Source of the DNA: Paracamarosporium sp. OC-R06-R3
Taxonomy: Eukaryota > Ascomycota > Dothideomycetes > Pleosporales > Didymosphaeriaceae
Direction of reading: 5' to 3'
NCBI GenBank assembly: GCA_019828545.1
Contig: JACVRA010000424.1
Coordinates: 1 to 64,000, forward strand
Length of the DNA stretch: 64,000 nt
In this document: in pieces, positions 42,847 to 53,870 of the stretch
Layout: every line of letters starts with the position of its first letter
How positions within the stretch are numbered: the first letter of the stretch is position 1
The notes under the pieces: model-generated
Seen by the model: only the letters and a program-made list of their open reading frames with translations
Database searches by the model: none
Told to the model about the DNA's origin: nothing
Position numbers and translations under genes: made by a program

Positions 42847-44160
42847 ATGTCTCTTCCACCCTCCAACACATCTCTGACATACTCCAGCCCATCCGCAACC
42901 CCACACCTGTCCCACACACCCCTCAAACCCCCCGCCTCTAACCAACTCGTCATAAAAGTGCATTGTGCAGCACTAAATCCCTGCGACATCCAGCTATGGC
43001 ACAGCCCGCTTGTGGGATGGGCCCGGCTAGGACGAGAAGCGACTATGGGATGGGATTACTCAGGTACGATCGCAGCGGTTGGAGATGGATTGAAGGGGAA
43101 GTGGGAAGTTGGGGATGAGGTTTGGGGGTTGTGTGATGGGCCTGTGAGTTTTGAGATATTTCTTTAGGCTACGTTATGGCTGGATGAGAGGACTGGCTGA
43201 TTCTCCAGTGCAGGCGGCTCAAGGTACATTTACGCAATACCTCACCGTGTCAGACAAGGCAGCTATTGCGCGGAAACCTAGGTGTTGGAGTTTCGCTGAG
43301 GCAGCAGCCGTGCCGCTTGTAACACTTACGGCCTTCGCGTGCTTGGATCGCTTGCCGCCTGTTAACGCGTGGGGCGCGCAGCGGAGGGTTGTTGTAGCGG
43401 GTGCGAGTGGAGGGACGGGCATGTGGTGTGTACAGTGTAAGTTTCGCTTCTGTCCTCTTCCACGGCAGTTCACGAGCTCCGTGAAACCATAGACAAACTT
43501 GGTCACACCAACTGATGAAGTATAGTGGCAAAGAAAGTCTACAACTGCCACGTCACAGCCATCTGCTCCGGCCGCAACGCAGACTTCGTGCGAGACCTCG
43601 GCGCAGACGAAGTCATCGACTACACGATCTCCAATGTACCGAACGCACTCCTGAAGCACAGTACCAACAGCCAGGAATTCGATCTGTACATCGACTGCGT
43701 AGGCGGTACCGAAGTGTTCGGAACTTGGGTGAGCCCCTTGCTTCTATTTCCTTTCCTTTGTCCGGGCTATTCTCAGCTCATAACGCTAACCTCACCCGCT
43801 TTGTCCCAGAAACAAATCCTCCACAAAACAGGAGCATACATAACCATAGTCGGCGACAAAACGAGTCGCACCGTGCCGGGTCCCCCTTTGACATATTTCA
43901 CGTACCCGGCGCAGATACTACGGCATCTTTCAGGATGGGTATCTGGGCCGCGGTACGCAGCTATCATTTTGTACAATGAGTCTAAGTATTTGGAGAAGGT
44001 GGCAGCATTGGCGGAGGAGGGGGAGGTGAAGGTTGTGGTGCAGGAGGTTATTGAAGGATTATTAGAGGAGGGAAAGGAGCAGGAGGCATGGGAGAGAGCA
44101 AATAGGTTGTTGGAGGAGGGGAGAATTAGAGGGAAAGTTGTATTGAGGGTGCAGGGTTAG
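42847..44160 (+). CDS. Medium-chain dehydrogenase/reductase, quinone-oxidoreductase type
   Basis: Exons 42847-43143, 43214-43436, 43526-43728 and 43810-44160 give 357 residues. The N-terminal GroES-like fold shows VIKVHCAALNPCDIQLWH and GWDYSGTIAAVGDG; the nucleotide-binding part has VVVAGASGGTGMWCVQLAKK (AxxGGxG) and CSGRNADFVRDLGADEVIDYT. The zinc ligands of alcohol dehydrogenases are missing, so this is a zinc-independent NADPH quinone/enoyl reductase of the Rtn4ip1 or trans-acting enoyl-reductase kind. The N-terminal 20 residues are Ser/Pro-rich without a clear targeting signal. The third intron (81 nt) has no stop and keeps frame but carries good splice sites and interrupts GTWKQILHKTGAY. 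Confidence 0.85.
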
Positions 44161-44387
44161 GCGATGGAGGTGCGATGGTGGGTGAGCAAGATTTGATAAA
44201 CCCTGACGCGTGATGCAGATGTCGACTATGTTAAGAAGATGTGATCGAGCCTTAATGGAGCTGAGCAACCAATGGATTATATCTATATTCTAGCTCCACC
44301 CCCTTCCTTTGCCTTTGCTTCACCATCAGAGTCCTCTTTCAATCGAGAAGTCGATCCATGCTGACTTTCGTTTCTGTTTACAGGCTA
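44161..44387. other. Convergent 3' region
   Basis: About 230 bases between the stops of the MDR gene and the FAD oxidase gene. Nothing else seen. Confidence 0.35.
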
Positions 44388-46062
44388 TCATATGAGCTTC
44401 ATGAACCCTTTCCACAGACCTTGTGAGGTGAAGATGCCTTGAGGATCAACGGCCTTCTGTACGTTAATCAACCTGCGCAAGTTCTCCTCTCCGTAGCCCT
44501 GGTAAATTCCTGGGGCCTGTGCTGCAGATGCGTAGTTGATGTATTTGTATGGATGATCAATCCCGAGTGCCTTTGCAGCTTGCTCCATGCGTTTGGCGAC
44601 GTTCGCGGTCATAGTGTTGATGGCTGTGTCACCATCCGCGCTGGACCATCCGGAGGAAATCAACCAAACTATTGTAGATGTTAACAATCGTATTCCCATT
44701 TCTGAAACGTATAAAGCTTACTAATAAGTGGACCGTCACTCTCAATTCCCAAGGCGTTCCCGCCTCGCTGAGCCATCAGACCGATTGTGCGAGCTGGTAA
44801 CGCGTAACAGATCAAATTGGGGGCCAAGTCCTGAACTTCCTTCACAGCATTGACTTCTTCTCTGAAGATTGCAACAGCTTGACTTAAGAAAGGACGCGAG
44901 GCTAGAGTGGTCAAAGTTCCGAAGACATGTCTGTTGGCAGATGATTAGCCAACCGCTTCAATTCGACACAACTAATCTGCACTTACCGCACCGTGCCCAA
45001 AGGCCCCCCAGAGGAAATTAACTGGTTCATAGTCTGCACTGATCCAGCGTTCCTGATTGCGGGTATACTGTTCAACTGCTCAAAGACGGCCGGTCGAGCA
45101 ACTGGGGCACTGTACCACTGGGTGCCCGCCATGATAAACTGGTCAGCAGTCTGACTGTATTGATAGTACATGTCGTATCCCGCATCGAGATCACTAATCT
45201 TCTCTGGGTTTGTGAATAGATCATAGACACCGTCGAGAACACTCTCAGTCTGGTTGTCGCTGTAGGCTACGGCGCCGCGATAGATGGGCGTTGATGGGAA
45301 TGTGCGAACTGTGAACGCAGTAACAATACCAAAGTTGTTGCCTCCACCGCGAAGGGCAAAGTAGAGGTCCGGGTTCTGGTCTTCTGATGCCGTGGTTATG
45401 GTACCGTTTGCCAACACAACTTCGTACTCGTAGACGTTGTCCAATGCCCAGCCATTCCTATTGGCAAACGGTGATGTTCCTCCACCAAGCGTGAACCCTC
45501 CCACGCCAACTGTAGCAACTCTACCGCCCACAAACGACAGGTTGTGAGCTTGCAGAGCCGTGTAGCTTTCGGTGAGATCAGCGCCGCCACCCACGCGGGC
45601 ACTTGCACCGTCTGGCGCGATTTCCACTGTTGTTAGCTGGTCAAGGTCAATGGTGACACCGCCTACCGAGTTGGAGTCGTTGGGGTCTCGTCCATGGCCG
45701 CCACCTTTGACAGAGAAATGACACCAAGAGGTTACCAGGGTTTGAAGGATCGTGGAGATATTCACTGCACTAGACGGCTCGACACGGCACGCCGGGACCA
45801 CCTCCTGCTGCTTCGCATCCCAAATGCTGAAATTGTCGTTACTGGGATAGTGGAGAAGAGGCCCAAACTTTGTGGAAAGCTGAGCACACTATTTGGAGTC
45901 AGTTCTGATAAACCATATTCTACAATTTCGAGATACACCTACTGCTCGCTGACATCCAGGCGATATTGTCTGATTATAACCAGAAGAACTCTGTTGGGAG
46001 AATGCGCCAACGACTGTTATGCTCGAAAGCACCAGCGTTGCTTGGTAGAAGAAACCGACCAT
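44388..46062 (-). CDS. Secreted FAD-linked oxidase (berberine-bridge-enzyme-like)
   Basis: Exons 46062-45943, 45888-44987, 44930-44722 and 44668-44388 give 503 residues. A signal peptide (MVGFFYQATLVLSSITVVGA) starts the protein. The FAD_binding_4 domain begins PACRVEPSSAVNISTIL and has the flavin-attaching histidine in SVKGGGHGRD. The second loop, GGRVATVGVGGFTLGGGTS, lacks the cysteine that bicovalent BBE enzymes carry in this place, so the flavin is probably held by His only. The chain continues through WALDNVYEYEVVLANG and LYFALRGGGNNFGIVT and ends with the BBE motif YINYASAAQAPGIYQGYGEENLRRL. N-glycosylation sites are frequent. Such enzymes oxidise sugars, alcohols or natural products extracellularly. 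Divergent from a bZIP factor. Confidence 0.9.
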
Positions 46063-46627
46063 AATGTGTGCGCAACGTGTAAAGTCGCCTCAAATCGAAG
46101 ACTACGGGTTGATGGCGACATATCGCTCTTGCAAGATCTATTTACTCTCTCATACTAATGCGCTTGGCTGTTTCAGTGATTTCATACAGGGCATAAACAG
46201 AGGGGTACATAGTAATGTTAACCGTCAGCTGCTCGCAGATTCATCAATTTCCGTGAAGATCATGTTCAACGGAATGCTTGGCGGTGCGTCGTTAGCTACG
46301 CAAGATTGAGGTTGAGTAGCGCTCTTTGGACCGAAGGTCCTTGAAACTAGTCGACCAATTGATAAATTTCCTTCTTGGCTTCCTCACGGCATTGGACGAG
46401 CAGCGGGTCGTACCGAACAAGGTTCCCAGGTCTAAACCTTATCAGGTTAAGCGTCATGCAGCTGGATTACATCTGACCTCATTCGGTGCAGGACAAGCGT
46501 TGAATAAAGCCACCACATTTTTCGAAACGCTTCCCTTTCTGTACTCATGTCATCCAACTGCATCCAACTCACTAGGAATTCGAAAGACTTGGTTTCGCGC
46601 TGACTGGATCCCCACATATTTGCGGAG
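46063..46627. promoter_or_regulatory. Divergent promoter between FAD oxidase and bZIP factor
   Basis: 565 bases separating two outward starts. The arrangement suggests that the bZIP factor controls the oxidase. No gene encoded; a frame reaching in from 46326 overlaps the bZIP start and has no domain. Confidence 0.45.
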
Positions 46628-47566
46628 ATGGAAGCTACGTTGCCACTATCAGCAATTCGAGGTTACGTCACGATACAGTTTGGGTCAAACACGGCGAACG
46701 AACCCGTTGGAAGGCGAATTGTCCTCCATCCGACGCTGCCATGCGCCAAAAGCCGGCCTCAAGATGATTGGAGTGGTATTTCGGACCCCAAGCGGCGGAA
46801 GAAGCTGCAGAACCGCCTGAATCAGAGGGCCCTTCGGCAACGGAGGAAGCCTGAGGGCGTGCCTCCAACAAATTCCGACAGCGGTGGTTCGAAGGATTAC
46901 AATGAGGATGCCATCCAGGCATCCTCCAGCCTTGCACCGCCGCGAGCGAATGGACTTGAGGAGATAGAGAGTGTCCATATCTTACACCACGATTTTGAAT
47001 TCACAAGATCGACCATGCAGCGTTTGGAAAACTTGGCAACCTCATACTATCTTCTTGGTTCTCCACGGACGGATTTACTGCTACATATTATTCAATTCAA
47101 CTTCTCTAAAGCCTTAATTGAGAATGCTAGAGTCCTTGGATTAACATCCGAGGACCTTGACGACGAGGCTCTTTCACCATTCAACGCCGCATGTCTGCGT
47201 CAGAGTAACAGGCTCATTGATGAGTCTTCTCTACCAATGTATCTGCAGCCTACCGCAGTGCAACGGGCTATATCGCACCACCCTTGGCTAGATCTGCTGC
47301 CGGTACCGAGTATGCGGGACAATCTAATTCGTGCAGGAGAGACGTATGATGAAGAACGGTTGTGCCTTGACATGAAAAGCCACGGGAGCATAATTACTGG
47401 GAAAACGGGTATCGTAGTTTGGCGCGACCCGTGGGACCCAGAGGGTTGGGAAATCTCAGAGTCATTTGCTCGGGATTGGAGCTGGGTGATTCAAGGTTGT
47501 GAAGAGCTCTTTCGGTCTACAAATTTCTGGCGTGCACAGCGAGGAGAAAAGGCGTTATTCAAATGA
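46628..47566 (+). CDS. bZIP transcription factor with DUF3425 domain
   Basis: A 312-residue, single-exon protein. DDWSGISDPKRRKKLQNRLNQRALRQRRK (shown here only by its ends: DDWSG at 46 and QRRK at 74) is the fungal bZIP basic region with the N-x7-R DNA contact pattern. The leucine zipper is short or absent. The C-terminal about 200 residues form the DUF3425 domain (LLLHIIQFNFSKALIENARVLG, SHHPWLDLLPVPSMRDNLI, GIVVWRDPWDPEGWEISESFARDW, WRAQRGEKALF). Proteins of this architecture are often cluster-resident regulators in Pezizomycotina. The first 40 residues are not conserved-looking, so the true start could be at another exon upstream. Confidence 0.82.
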   Translation: MEATLPLSAIRGYVTIQFGSNTANEPVGRRIVLHPTLPCAKSRPQDDWSGISDPKRRKKLQNRLNQRALRQRRKPEGVPPTNSDSGGSKDYNEDAIQASSSLAPPRANGLEEIESVHILHHDFEFTRSTMQRLENLATSYYLLGSPRTDLLLHIIQFNFSKALIENARVLGLTSEDLDDEALSPFNAACLRQSNRLIDESSLPMYLQPTAVQRAISHHPWLDLLPVPSMRDNLIRAGETYDEERLCLDMKSHGSIITGKTGIVVWRDPWDPEGWEISESFARDWSWVIQGCEELFRSTNFWRAQRGEKALFK

Positions 47567-48067
47567 TTGATTTGGACTTGATACTATGATCCATATATGA
47601 CTACCTCTTACCATGTGAAGTGTTCCGAATTCTTGCTACACTGTCTTGGTTAACTCTGAGCCTACGAGCAGAGGGCCTGTGATTAGTGTCTAACTTTGAG
47701 TTTCGTCGACTCCGGAACGGTACTAGCTGTTTCTCCAACAATGAAGAGCTAATGCAGCTGGATTACGCCGATCGATGCGCTTGACCTTCCAAAATATACG
47801 TACTTCTACCTCTAAGTGCAAGCTTCTTGTCAGTGCGACCCAACAACGACAATATCTTCGGTTTTTGCAGCATATTCCGCTTTAACTCCAGCGCTAATTT
47901 GCGATGCAGACAATGACTTCACAAGTGGCGTCAGTTCCGCTTGCGCCGAGGACTAGCATATATCAAAACCTTCACGAACGTCCACTCTCCACTGCTTTAA
48001 ATCAGGTACAACTGGAAACCAGTTTAACTATCATTCAGGGCGAAATTCATATCGAGCAAGGTCGAAC
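47567..48067. other. Intergenic region upstream of the aldo-keto reductase
   Basis: About 500 bases; promoter and leader of the AKR gene. No gene recognised. Confidence 0.4.
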
Positions 48068-49381
48068 ATGTCACTTTTTGCACCCGCACCCAAACCCAAA
48101 AGCCTTCTCGGCTACCACCGTGTGTTGGCGCCATCGGCAGGCGCCAAAGTCTCGCCACTATGCTTGGGAACGATGAATTTCGGTGAATCTTGGAAGAGCT
48201 TCATGGGGGAGTGTAGCAAAGAACAATCGTTTGAGGTGCTTGATACATTCTACGACCTGGGAGGCAACTTCCTTGACACGTAAGCTTGACTCAGAGGCAC
48301 AGCTGGATTAACTGGCTGACAATCAGACCAGCGCAAACAACTACCAGAATGAGGAGTCTGAGATTTGGATAGGCGATTGGATGAAGGCTCGAGGCAATCG
48401 AGAGCAGTTAGTGTGCGTTGCAATTGAAATGATTATGAACGTAGCTGACTTATCTTGCAGGCTTGCCACAAAGTATACAACAGGTTTCCGCAACACGCAC
48501 CGCGATCAAGAGCCAATTCAGTCCAACTACGTCGGTAACTCAATGAAGAGCATGCGCACATCAGTTGAACATAGCCTGAAAAAGCTTCAAACCGACTACA
48601 TCGATCTCCTTTACCTCCACTGGTGGGACTTTACCACATCTGTCGAAGAAGTCATGCATGGCCTCAACAATCTCATCACCACCGGTAAGGTGCTCTATCT
48701 CGGTGTTTCTGACACTCCGGCCTGGCTCGTCGTTAAGGCGAATGATTACGCTAAAGCCAACGGCTTGCGACCTTTTTCAGTATACCAAGGCAAATGGAAC
48801 GCAGGGTTCAGAGATATGGAGAGGGACATCATTCCAATGTGCCGCGACCAAGGCATGGCCATCTGCCCGTGGGCCCCACTTGGACAAGGCAAGTTCAAGT
48901 CTGCGGAGGCCCGCAAGTCGGGCGAGAAGGGGAGCGCACGCGGTTCCGACCTATCAGAGAACGACATCAGAATCTCTGATGCTCTGGAGTCAATCGCGAC
49001 GAAAAAGGATTCCAATCTGCATGCAGTCGTAAGCCAATACCATTTCTATTGTTTAGTAATTATGCTAAAAAGAAACTCTCGCAGGCACTTGCATACGTAT
49101 TGCACAAGACGCCCTACGTCTATCCAATCGTAGGCCAGCGAAGCGTCAAGCATTTGAAGTCCAATATCGAGGCATTGAGTATATCATTGTCTGAAGAAGA
49201 CATCAAGGCTATTGACGGGGCAGCGCCCTTCGATATCGGCTTCCCAATGAGCTTTATCTTCAGGGAATATGATTCCACCGTCACAGCAGCCGACGTTATG
49301 CTCACAAGATGGACTGCACTGATCGATGCACCGCCTAACCCTGCACCGGCTCGGCCACATGACAAGGATGACATCGCGTGA
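48068..49381 (+). CDS. Aldo-keto reductase (aryl-alcohol / norsolorinic-acid-reductase type)
   Basis: Exons 48068-48279, 48332-48412, 48461-49028 and 49085-49381 give 385 residues. The AKR tetrad is visible: Asp and Tyr in NFLDTANNYQNEESE, Lys in LATKYTTGF, His in YIDLLYLHWWDFTTS. The start SLLGYHRVLAPSAGAKVSPLCLGTMNFGESW and the C-terminal YPIVGQRSVKHLKSNIEALSISLSEEDIK (each recognisable by its first ten residues) are typical of the AKR9 group, which contains yeast AAD proteins and aflatoxin-pathway NorB. NADPH-dependent reduction of aryl aldehydes or polyketide ketones is the expected activity. All introns 48-56 nt. No targeting signal. Confidence 0.9.
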
Positions 49382-49978
49382 GTTGTAGGAAAACAACGCG
49401 ATCTAACGGAAATTGTCGGACATTGGTACTGAGAAAAACATTGGAGTATGACAAGATCGCCCAATGCTCGAAAACATATAGTATTTACGTGTTCTGTAAA
49501 ACAAAAGAGGGCTTTGTGTGTCTTTATACTAAGTTGTGTTTGTGGTTGATGGCATCATAAGCTCATCATCAGTGTTGCATGCCATACCAGTACTCATAGA
49601 TCCCCTGAAGATGGTTGTCCATATTTGAAGTTCTCATTTTGTCACCCGCTCTGAGTCAGTAAGAGTGGGGTAGCTGCAATGTCCGTCATCACTAGCGCAA
49701 GGATCGAAATAAAGGGTTTATGCTGATGCAGTGTAAGTGTCAGTAGTTTGGCCATAACATTAGTGTTGTTATGGAACACCTTTGTAAGCATTTAGTTGTG
49801 GTCAAAACAATTTGCTCACATAATTATGATGAAGATAAACTTGTCGATTATGACATCAAGCTTGGAGCCTTGAGACTAGTAGAACGCTACGAGGTCATAA
49901 TCTATTATGATTCTAGTCCCACATCCAGGGATACTACAACCCAATTCCTAAATTATTCCTAACCTACCAAGCTCTCAA
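49382..49978. other. Convergent region between AKR and hydrolase genes
   Basis: About 600 bases, AT-rich, between two stop codons. No gene supported. Confidence 0.4.
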
Positions 49979-50983
49979 TCACAAATGTGTAGTAAAGAAG
50001 TCTGCCAACTTGGGTAGACTCATATTGGTATGATCGTATAAATCGATATGCGTCATGCCTGGGATGAGGAAGAGTTCCTTAGGCTCCTCGGCAATTTCGA
50101 TGGCTCTCTGGCTCATGTACAGCGTGTCGGCGTCGGAACCAGCAATCATTAGAAGAGGTCGCGGTGAGATCAGGTTCATGTATGTGTAACTGCGGTAAGT
50201 GGCGATCATCTCAAGACTGCGCCACAGGTGCCAGTTGGGCGCGGTACGGACGTGACCTCGCGGTGTCTGGTAGTAATTGTAACTTTCCTGATAGAACACG
50301 GGCATTTGGGGGGTGACGTCGGCAGCGGTGTTCGGGAAGATGCGCGTCAGGTTCGGCGGCGTACCCTGCACCTCGGCCAGACGCTGTCGGTTGGCCTCGG
50401 CGAGCTGGGTCCGGATATTGGGTAGCATAGGACCGTTGAAGCTACCGAAGCCCTCGGAGTACAATGTGCCAAGGTCAATGCCACTGACGGTGGCGACAGC
50501 CTTCATGCGCTCGTCAGTCTGGGCCGCGAAGGGAACATAGCCGCCCGAGGCGCAGATGCCCAAAACTCCAATGCGTTGGGGGTCCACTGAGTTCAGTGTT
50601 GAGAGGTAGGTCACGGCATTGCGGACGTCGTCGGCCCGCTGGTACGGGTCCTCGAGATAACGGGGGAGTCCACCGCTCTCGCCTTGATAGGCGGCGTCGA
50701 AGGCGAGGGTGATAAAACCGGTGGCTTCGGCAAGCTGGCGCGCGTACAGTCCCGCAGTCTGTTCTTTAACTCCGCCGTGGGGGTGTCCTACTACGACTGC
50801 TGGACGACGACCGGTGGTGTTGGCAGAGCTGTCACTTGGCGGAACATACAGATTGGCTGCAATAGAGATTCCATCGCTCTCATAGTGAATCCATGTGGGC
50901 TCTAGCTGGGCCATGACAAATTGTCCAATTGTGAGGGCAGTCGCTAGTGTGGCAGCTGCCACGGAACTCTTCATATTGATCAT
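49979..50983 (-). CDS. Secreted alpha/beta hydrolase with Cys nucleophile (dienelactone-hydrolase-like)
   Basis: A 334-residue, single-exon protein. It begins with a signal peptide (MINMKSSVAAATLATALTIGQFVMA). The fold starts VVVGHPHGGVKEQTAG (oxyanion HGG region), followed by FDAAYQGESGG. The nucleophile elbow is GVLGICASGGY, so the G-x-S-x-G serine is replaced by cysteine, as in dienelactone hydrolases and the YcjY-like group. Acid and histidine are placed in MIAGSDADTLY and GMTHIDLYDH. The enzyme probably hydrolyses esters or lactones outside the cell. A TATATATA element at 51107-51114 lies about 125 bases before the start on this strand. It is divergent from the type-B carboxylesterase. 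Confidence 0.85.
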   Translation of the reverse strand: MINMKSSVAAATLATALTIGQFVMAQLEPTWIHYESDGISIAANLYVPPSDSSANTTGRRPAVVVGHPHGGVKEQTAGLYARQLAEATGFITLAFDAAYQGESGGLPRYLEDPYQRADDVRNAVTYLSTLNSVDPQRIGVLGICASGGYVPFAAQTDERMKAVATVSGIDLGTLYSEGFGSFNGPMLPNIRTQLAEANRQRLAEVQGTPPNLTRIFPNTAADVTPQMPVFYQESYNYYQTPRGHVRTAPNWHLWRSLEMIATYRSYTYMNLISPRPLLMIAGSDADTLYMSQRAIEIAEEPKELFLIPGMTHIDLYDHTNMSLPKLADFFTTHL

Positions 50984-51659
50984 TTTGACTTGGACAAAAG
51001 ATGATTTCCACTGATTGCGAGAAGGGAATAGAAAAAGTCAAGTCGTACAGGATACTGAGATGGTAATGGTAGAGAAGGTCTATGCCGCAGGGGATGGTTT
51101 CCTTCTTATATATATTGCCGTCTCCCTCTCAGACTATCGAAGCAAGATCAGACACAGCACCCGGAAACAGCACTGTGGGTATGATGTCAGCGATTTGCAT
51201 GCGATCATATGAGAAGTTTCCATTGGAATGTTGCTCTTCTCTTGCGTGTCAAGGATGCTGGGTGCTCGAAATAGTCGGCTGTGCACAACAGAACATTGGA
51301 CTGCCAAATTAGGCATGACGCTAATGCAGGTAGCTGACAGCTGCAACGACGCGCAAGAAGCATGAAATTAAAGTCTTGGTCCTCTCCCTTGCAACGTAAA
51401 ACTGGCGATAAGCCAGTCATTCAAAGTAAGTATCCCCGGTAAGATGCCGCTAGTCCCTTGATCTCCCAATACATTGATGACTTTTGGAGCGAACCGCCGA
51501 ATATGCACGAGGGCAAGCTATGTACTAGAGATATAAAGTCTCCACCCTTTGCGCTCCAAACAAGAAAACATTGCTTAGGTACTGACTTCACAACTTCTCT
51601 GTAATCCAATCCACCTATTTCAAGAAAATTGTTTTATTCCTTCCTTGTACACATTGACA
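50984..51659. promoter_or_regulatory. Divergent promoter between two secreted hydrolases
   Basis: 676 bases with TATATATA at 51107-51114 (serving the minus-strand hydrolase) and TATAAAG at 51532-51538, about 125 bases before the carboxylesterase ATG. No gene encoded. The shared region suggests co-regulation. Confidence 0.5.
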
Positions 51660-53334
51660 ATGAAGGGGAAGGCACCCCTCGGTGACTTTGTGAAGGCTAT
51701 CGCAGTCTTTTCCACTATCGCCACTGCCATCCCTCATGCCCACCAGTACAACTGGACTGTTGGCCGGACTGTTGCTACCACTAATGGCGACATAATAGGC
51801 CATGCCGCTCCCGATGCCCCCAAGGTTTCCGAATATCTTGGTATTCCCTTCGCCCAGCCTCCTATCGGAAGCCTGCGATTCCAGCCTCCTGTCGCATACA
51901 AGGGTTCATCCACATACAACGCTTCTGACTTTGTAAGTTCATTTCCTGTCTTGCTTAATCATCCATAGCTCCAACATTCTTGTTCGTACTTCTAATCAAC
52001 CCACAAATAGTCGCCCTCTTGCATACAAGCCAGTAATGGCAGTACCAATGGTCAAAGTGAGGATTGTCTCACCATCAATATCTGGACAAAACCTCAAACG
52101 GGGGAAAGTAAGAAGGCTGTTCTTGTATGGATCTACGGCGGCGCCTATACCATTGGCAGTTCTAACCAGCCTTTGTACAACGGCAAGTACATTGCTGACC
52201 AGGAGGACGTTGTTCTCGTCTCATTGAAGTGCGTGCGTCCCTGATATCTTCTGGATATCCAATTCCCTAACGTCGCAGTTACCGTCTCAACATCTTCGGC
52301 TTCCCTGGTAACCCCGCCACGCCTGCAAACTTGGGCTTGATGGACATGAGACTAGCGATGGAGTGGATCCGTGACAACATTGAAAAGTTCGGTGGCGATG
52401 CTGATCGCATTACCGTTTTCGGCCAGTCTGCAGGTGCCGGCATGGTAGACTTCTATTCCTACGCCTGGGCTGAAGACCCCATCGCCAACGGTTTCATCCT
52501 GATGAGTGCCACAGTCAACGGCTTCCCGGCACTCAGCAAGCATATCCAAGCCCCGAGATGGTTCCGAATCGCTGGAAGACTGGGCTGCAACAGCACAGAT
52601 GCGAATCAAGTAACGGCTTGCATGCAGACCAAGTCTCCTGCCCAGATCGTCGGCGCCTTTGGACCAGAAGAGATCGCCATCGGGCCCGTTCCTTCCTTTG
52701 GGCCCACGGCTGACAATCTCACCGTGTGGACCAACTACACTGCTCTCCATGCAGCTAAGGGAGGGTATCTTATCGGCAACACTGAGAACGAGGCTGGTCT
52801 GTTCCGAAACTTCATCCCAGGACGCAGCTCGGCTTTCTGGAACGACTTCAACAACCGCTATTACACGTGCGCCGACAGAGTTAGGATCGACCAAGTCGTC
52901 GCCGACGGCAATCCCGCCTGGAGATACCGTTACTTCGGAGACTTCCCCAACTTGGCAGTCTCCACGGACCCTCCCAGCGGAGCTTACCACGGTGCTGATG
53001 TAGGCAGCCCCATTCCCATGTCTGACATATGAACTTCTTAACTGACACCTCGTAGCTTCCTCCTCTCTTCAACACTGTTTCCTCCCAGACCTTGATCCCC
53101 AGTACGCCCGAAGAGGTGGCCGTTGGTGGCTACAACCGCGGTGCCTGGGCTGCTTTCGCTAAGAACACGTCAGCGGGCCTGCTAGCTTACGCAGACGGAT
53201 GGCCGATGTACGCCCCAGCCGGGCTTACTCTGGTCCAACTTGCTTACCAGAACCGAACTGGGACCAACCTAGCCCTAGGCAACGCATACGATGCTGTTTG
53301 CGCTACCCTACCAGCTATCCCACCAGCATCCTAG
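51660..53334 (+). CDS. Secreted type-B carboxylesterase/lipase
   Basis: Exons 51660-51932, 52011-52228, 52279-52999 and 53056-53334 give 496 residues. After a hydrophobic leader (MKGKAPLGDFVKAIAVFSTIATAIPHA) come the family landmarks YLGIPFAQPPIGSLRF, SEDCLTINIWT, VLVWIYGGAYTIGS (oxyanion hole) and NYRLNIFGFPGNP. The catalytic serine is in VFGQSAGAGM (about 214); Glu is in GNTENEAGLF and His in GAYHGADLPPLF, the latter rebuilt by the last splice. The usual G-E-S-A-G is G-Q-S-A-G here, which fungal members allow. Probable substrate: esters of plant or fungal metabolites, or lipids. It starts head to head with another secreted hydrolase. Confidence 0.9.
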
Positions 53335-53870
53335 GCTTCTATAGGAAATTCTAGCCGCCCATTATACAACTGAAGTTACCAAGTCTATCTTTTAACTTCT
53401 GTAGTTAAGCAAGATGTAGCTGAATTCATACTGTCTGTTCCTATTTCTATTTCACTGTTGGGTATTCATTGCCAAAGCTTGGTCGAGTTGCAGATTAAGA
53501 CTGAGACTGGTACCGACTAAACTGCTGCTGACGAAGGGCTATGAGGTTTTAATAGCTTGGCTGTGCCCTAGGTTTACTAGTATTTTACATTGTGTCGCAG
53601 CCTGCTACCTTTAACTATAAGAACAATGAACTAGAGAAAGTGGAATCATTATTCTTTTAACAACAATACTTTACTATTGTTGAATTAAATCGTTATTAAC
53701 GTGATAGAGTATAGAACACGCTAGGCCAAAGAAGGTAGCAGTAGCCGTGGAACCAGCCGATGTCTTTACACCACTTTTTGGCATTTAAAGAGGATCTAAG
53801 GCACACTCAACGTAGAGCTCACTCTCCTAGTACGCTTAAGCATATTTCTATATCGTCTTCAGCAACTAAC
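53335..53870. other. AT-rich spacer containing a MITE-like inverted repeat
   Basis: Low GC. A 10-bp perfect inverted repeat (CTGCTACCTT at 53602-53611, AAGGTAGCAG at 53732-53741) brackets about 140 bases with an internal hairpin. No gene before the kinase start at 53871. Confidence 0.45.
53602..53741. repeat. 140-bp MITE-like sequence with 10-bp terminal inverted repeats
   Basis: Termini CTGCTACCTT / AAGGTAGCAG are perfect inverted copies. Inside, AACAATA and TATTGTT around 53661-53681 form a second hairpin. No clear target-site duplication is seen, so the mobile-element reading is tentative. Confidence 0.35.
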
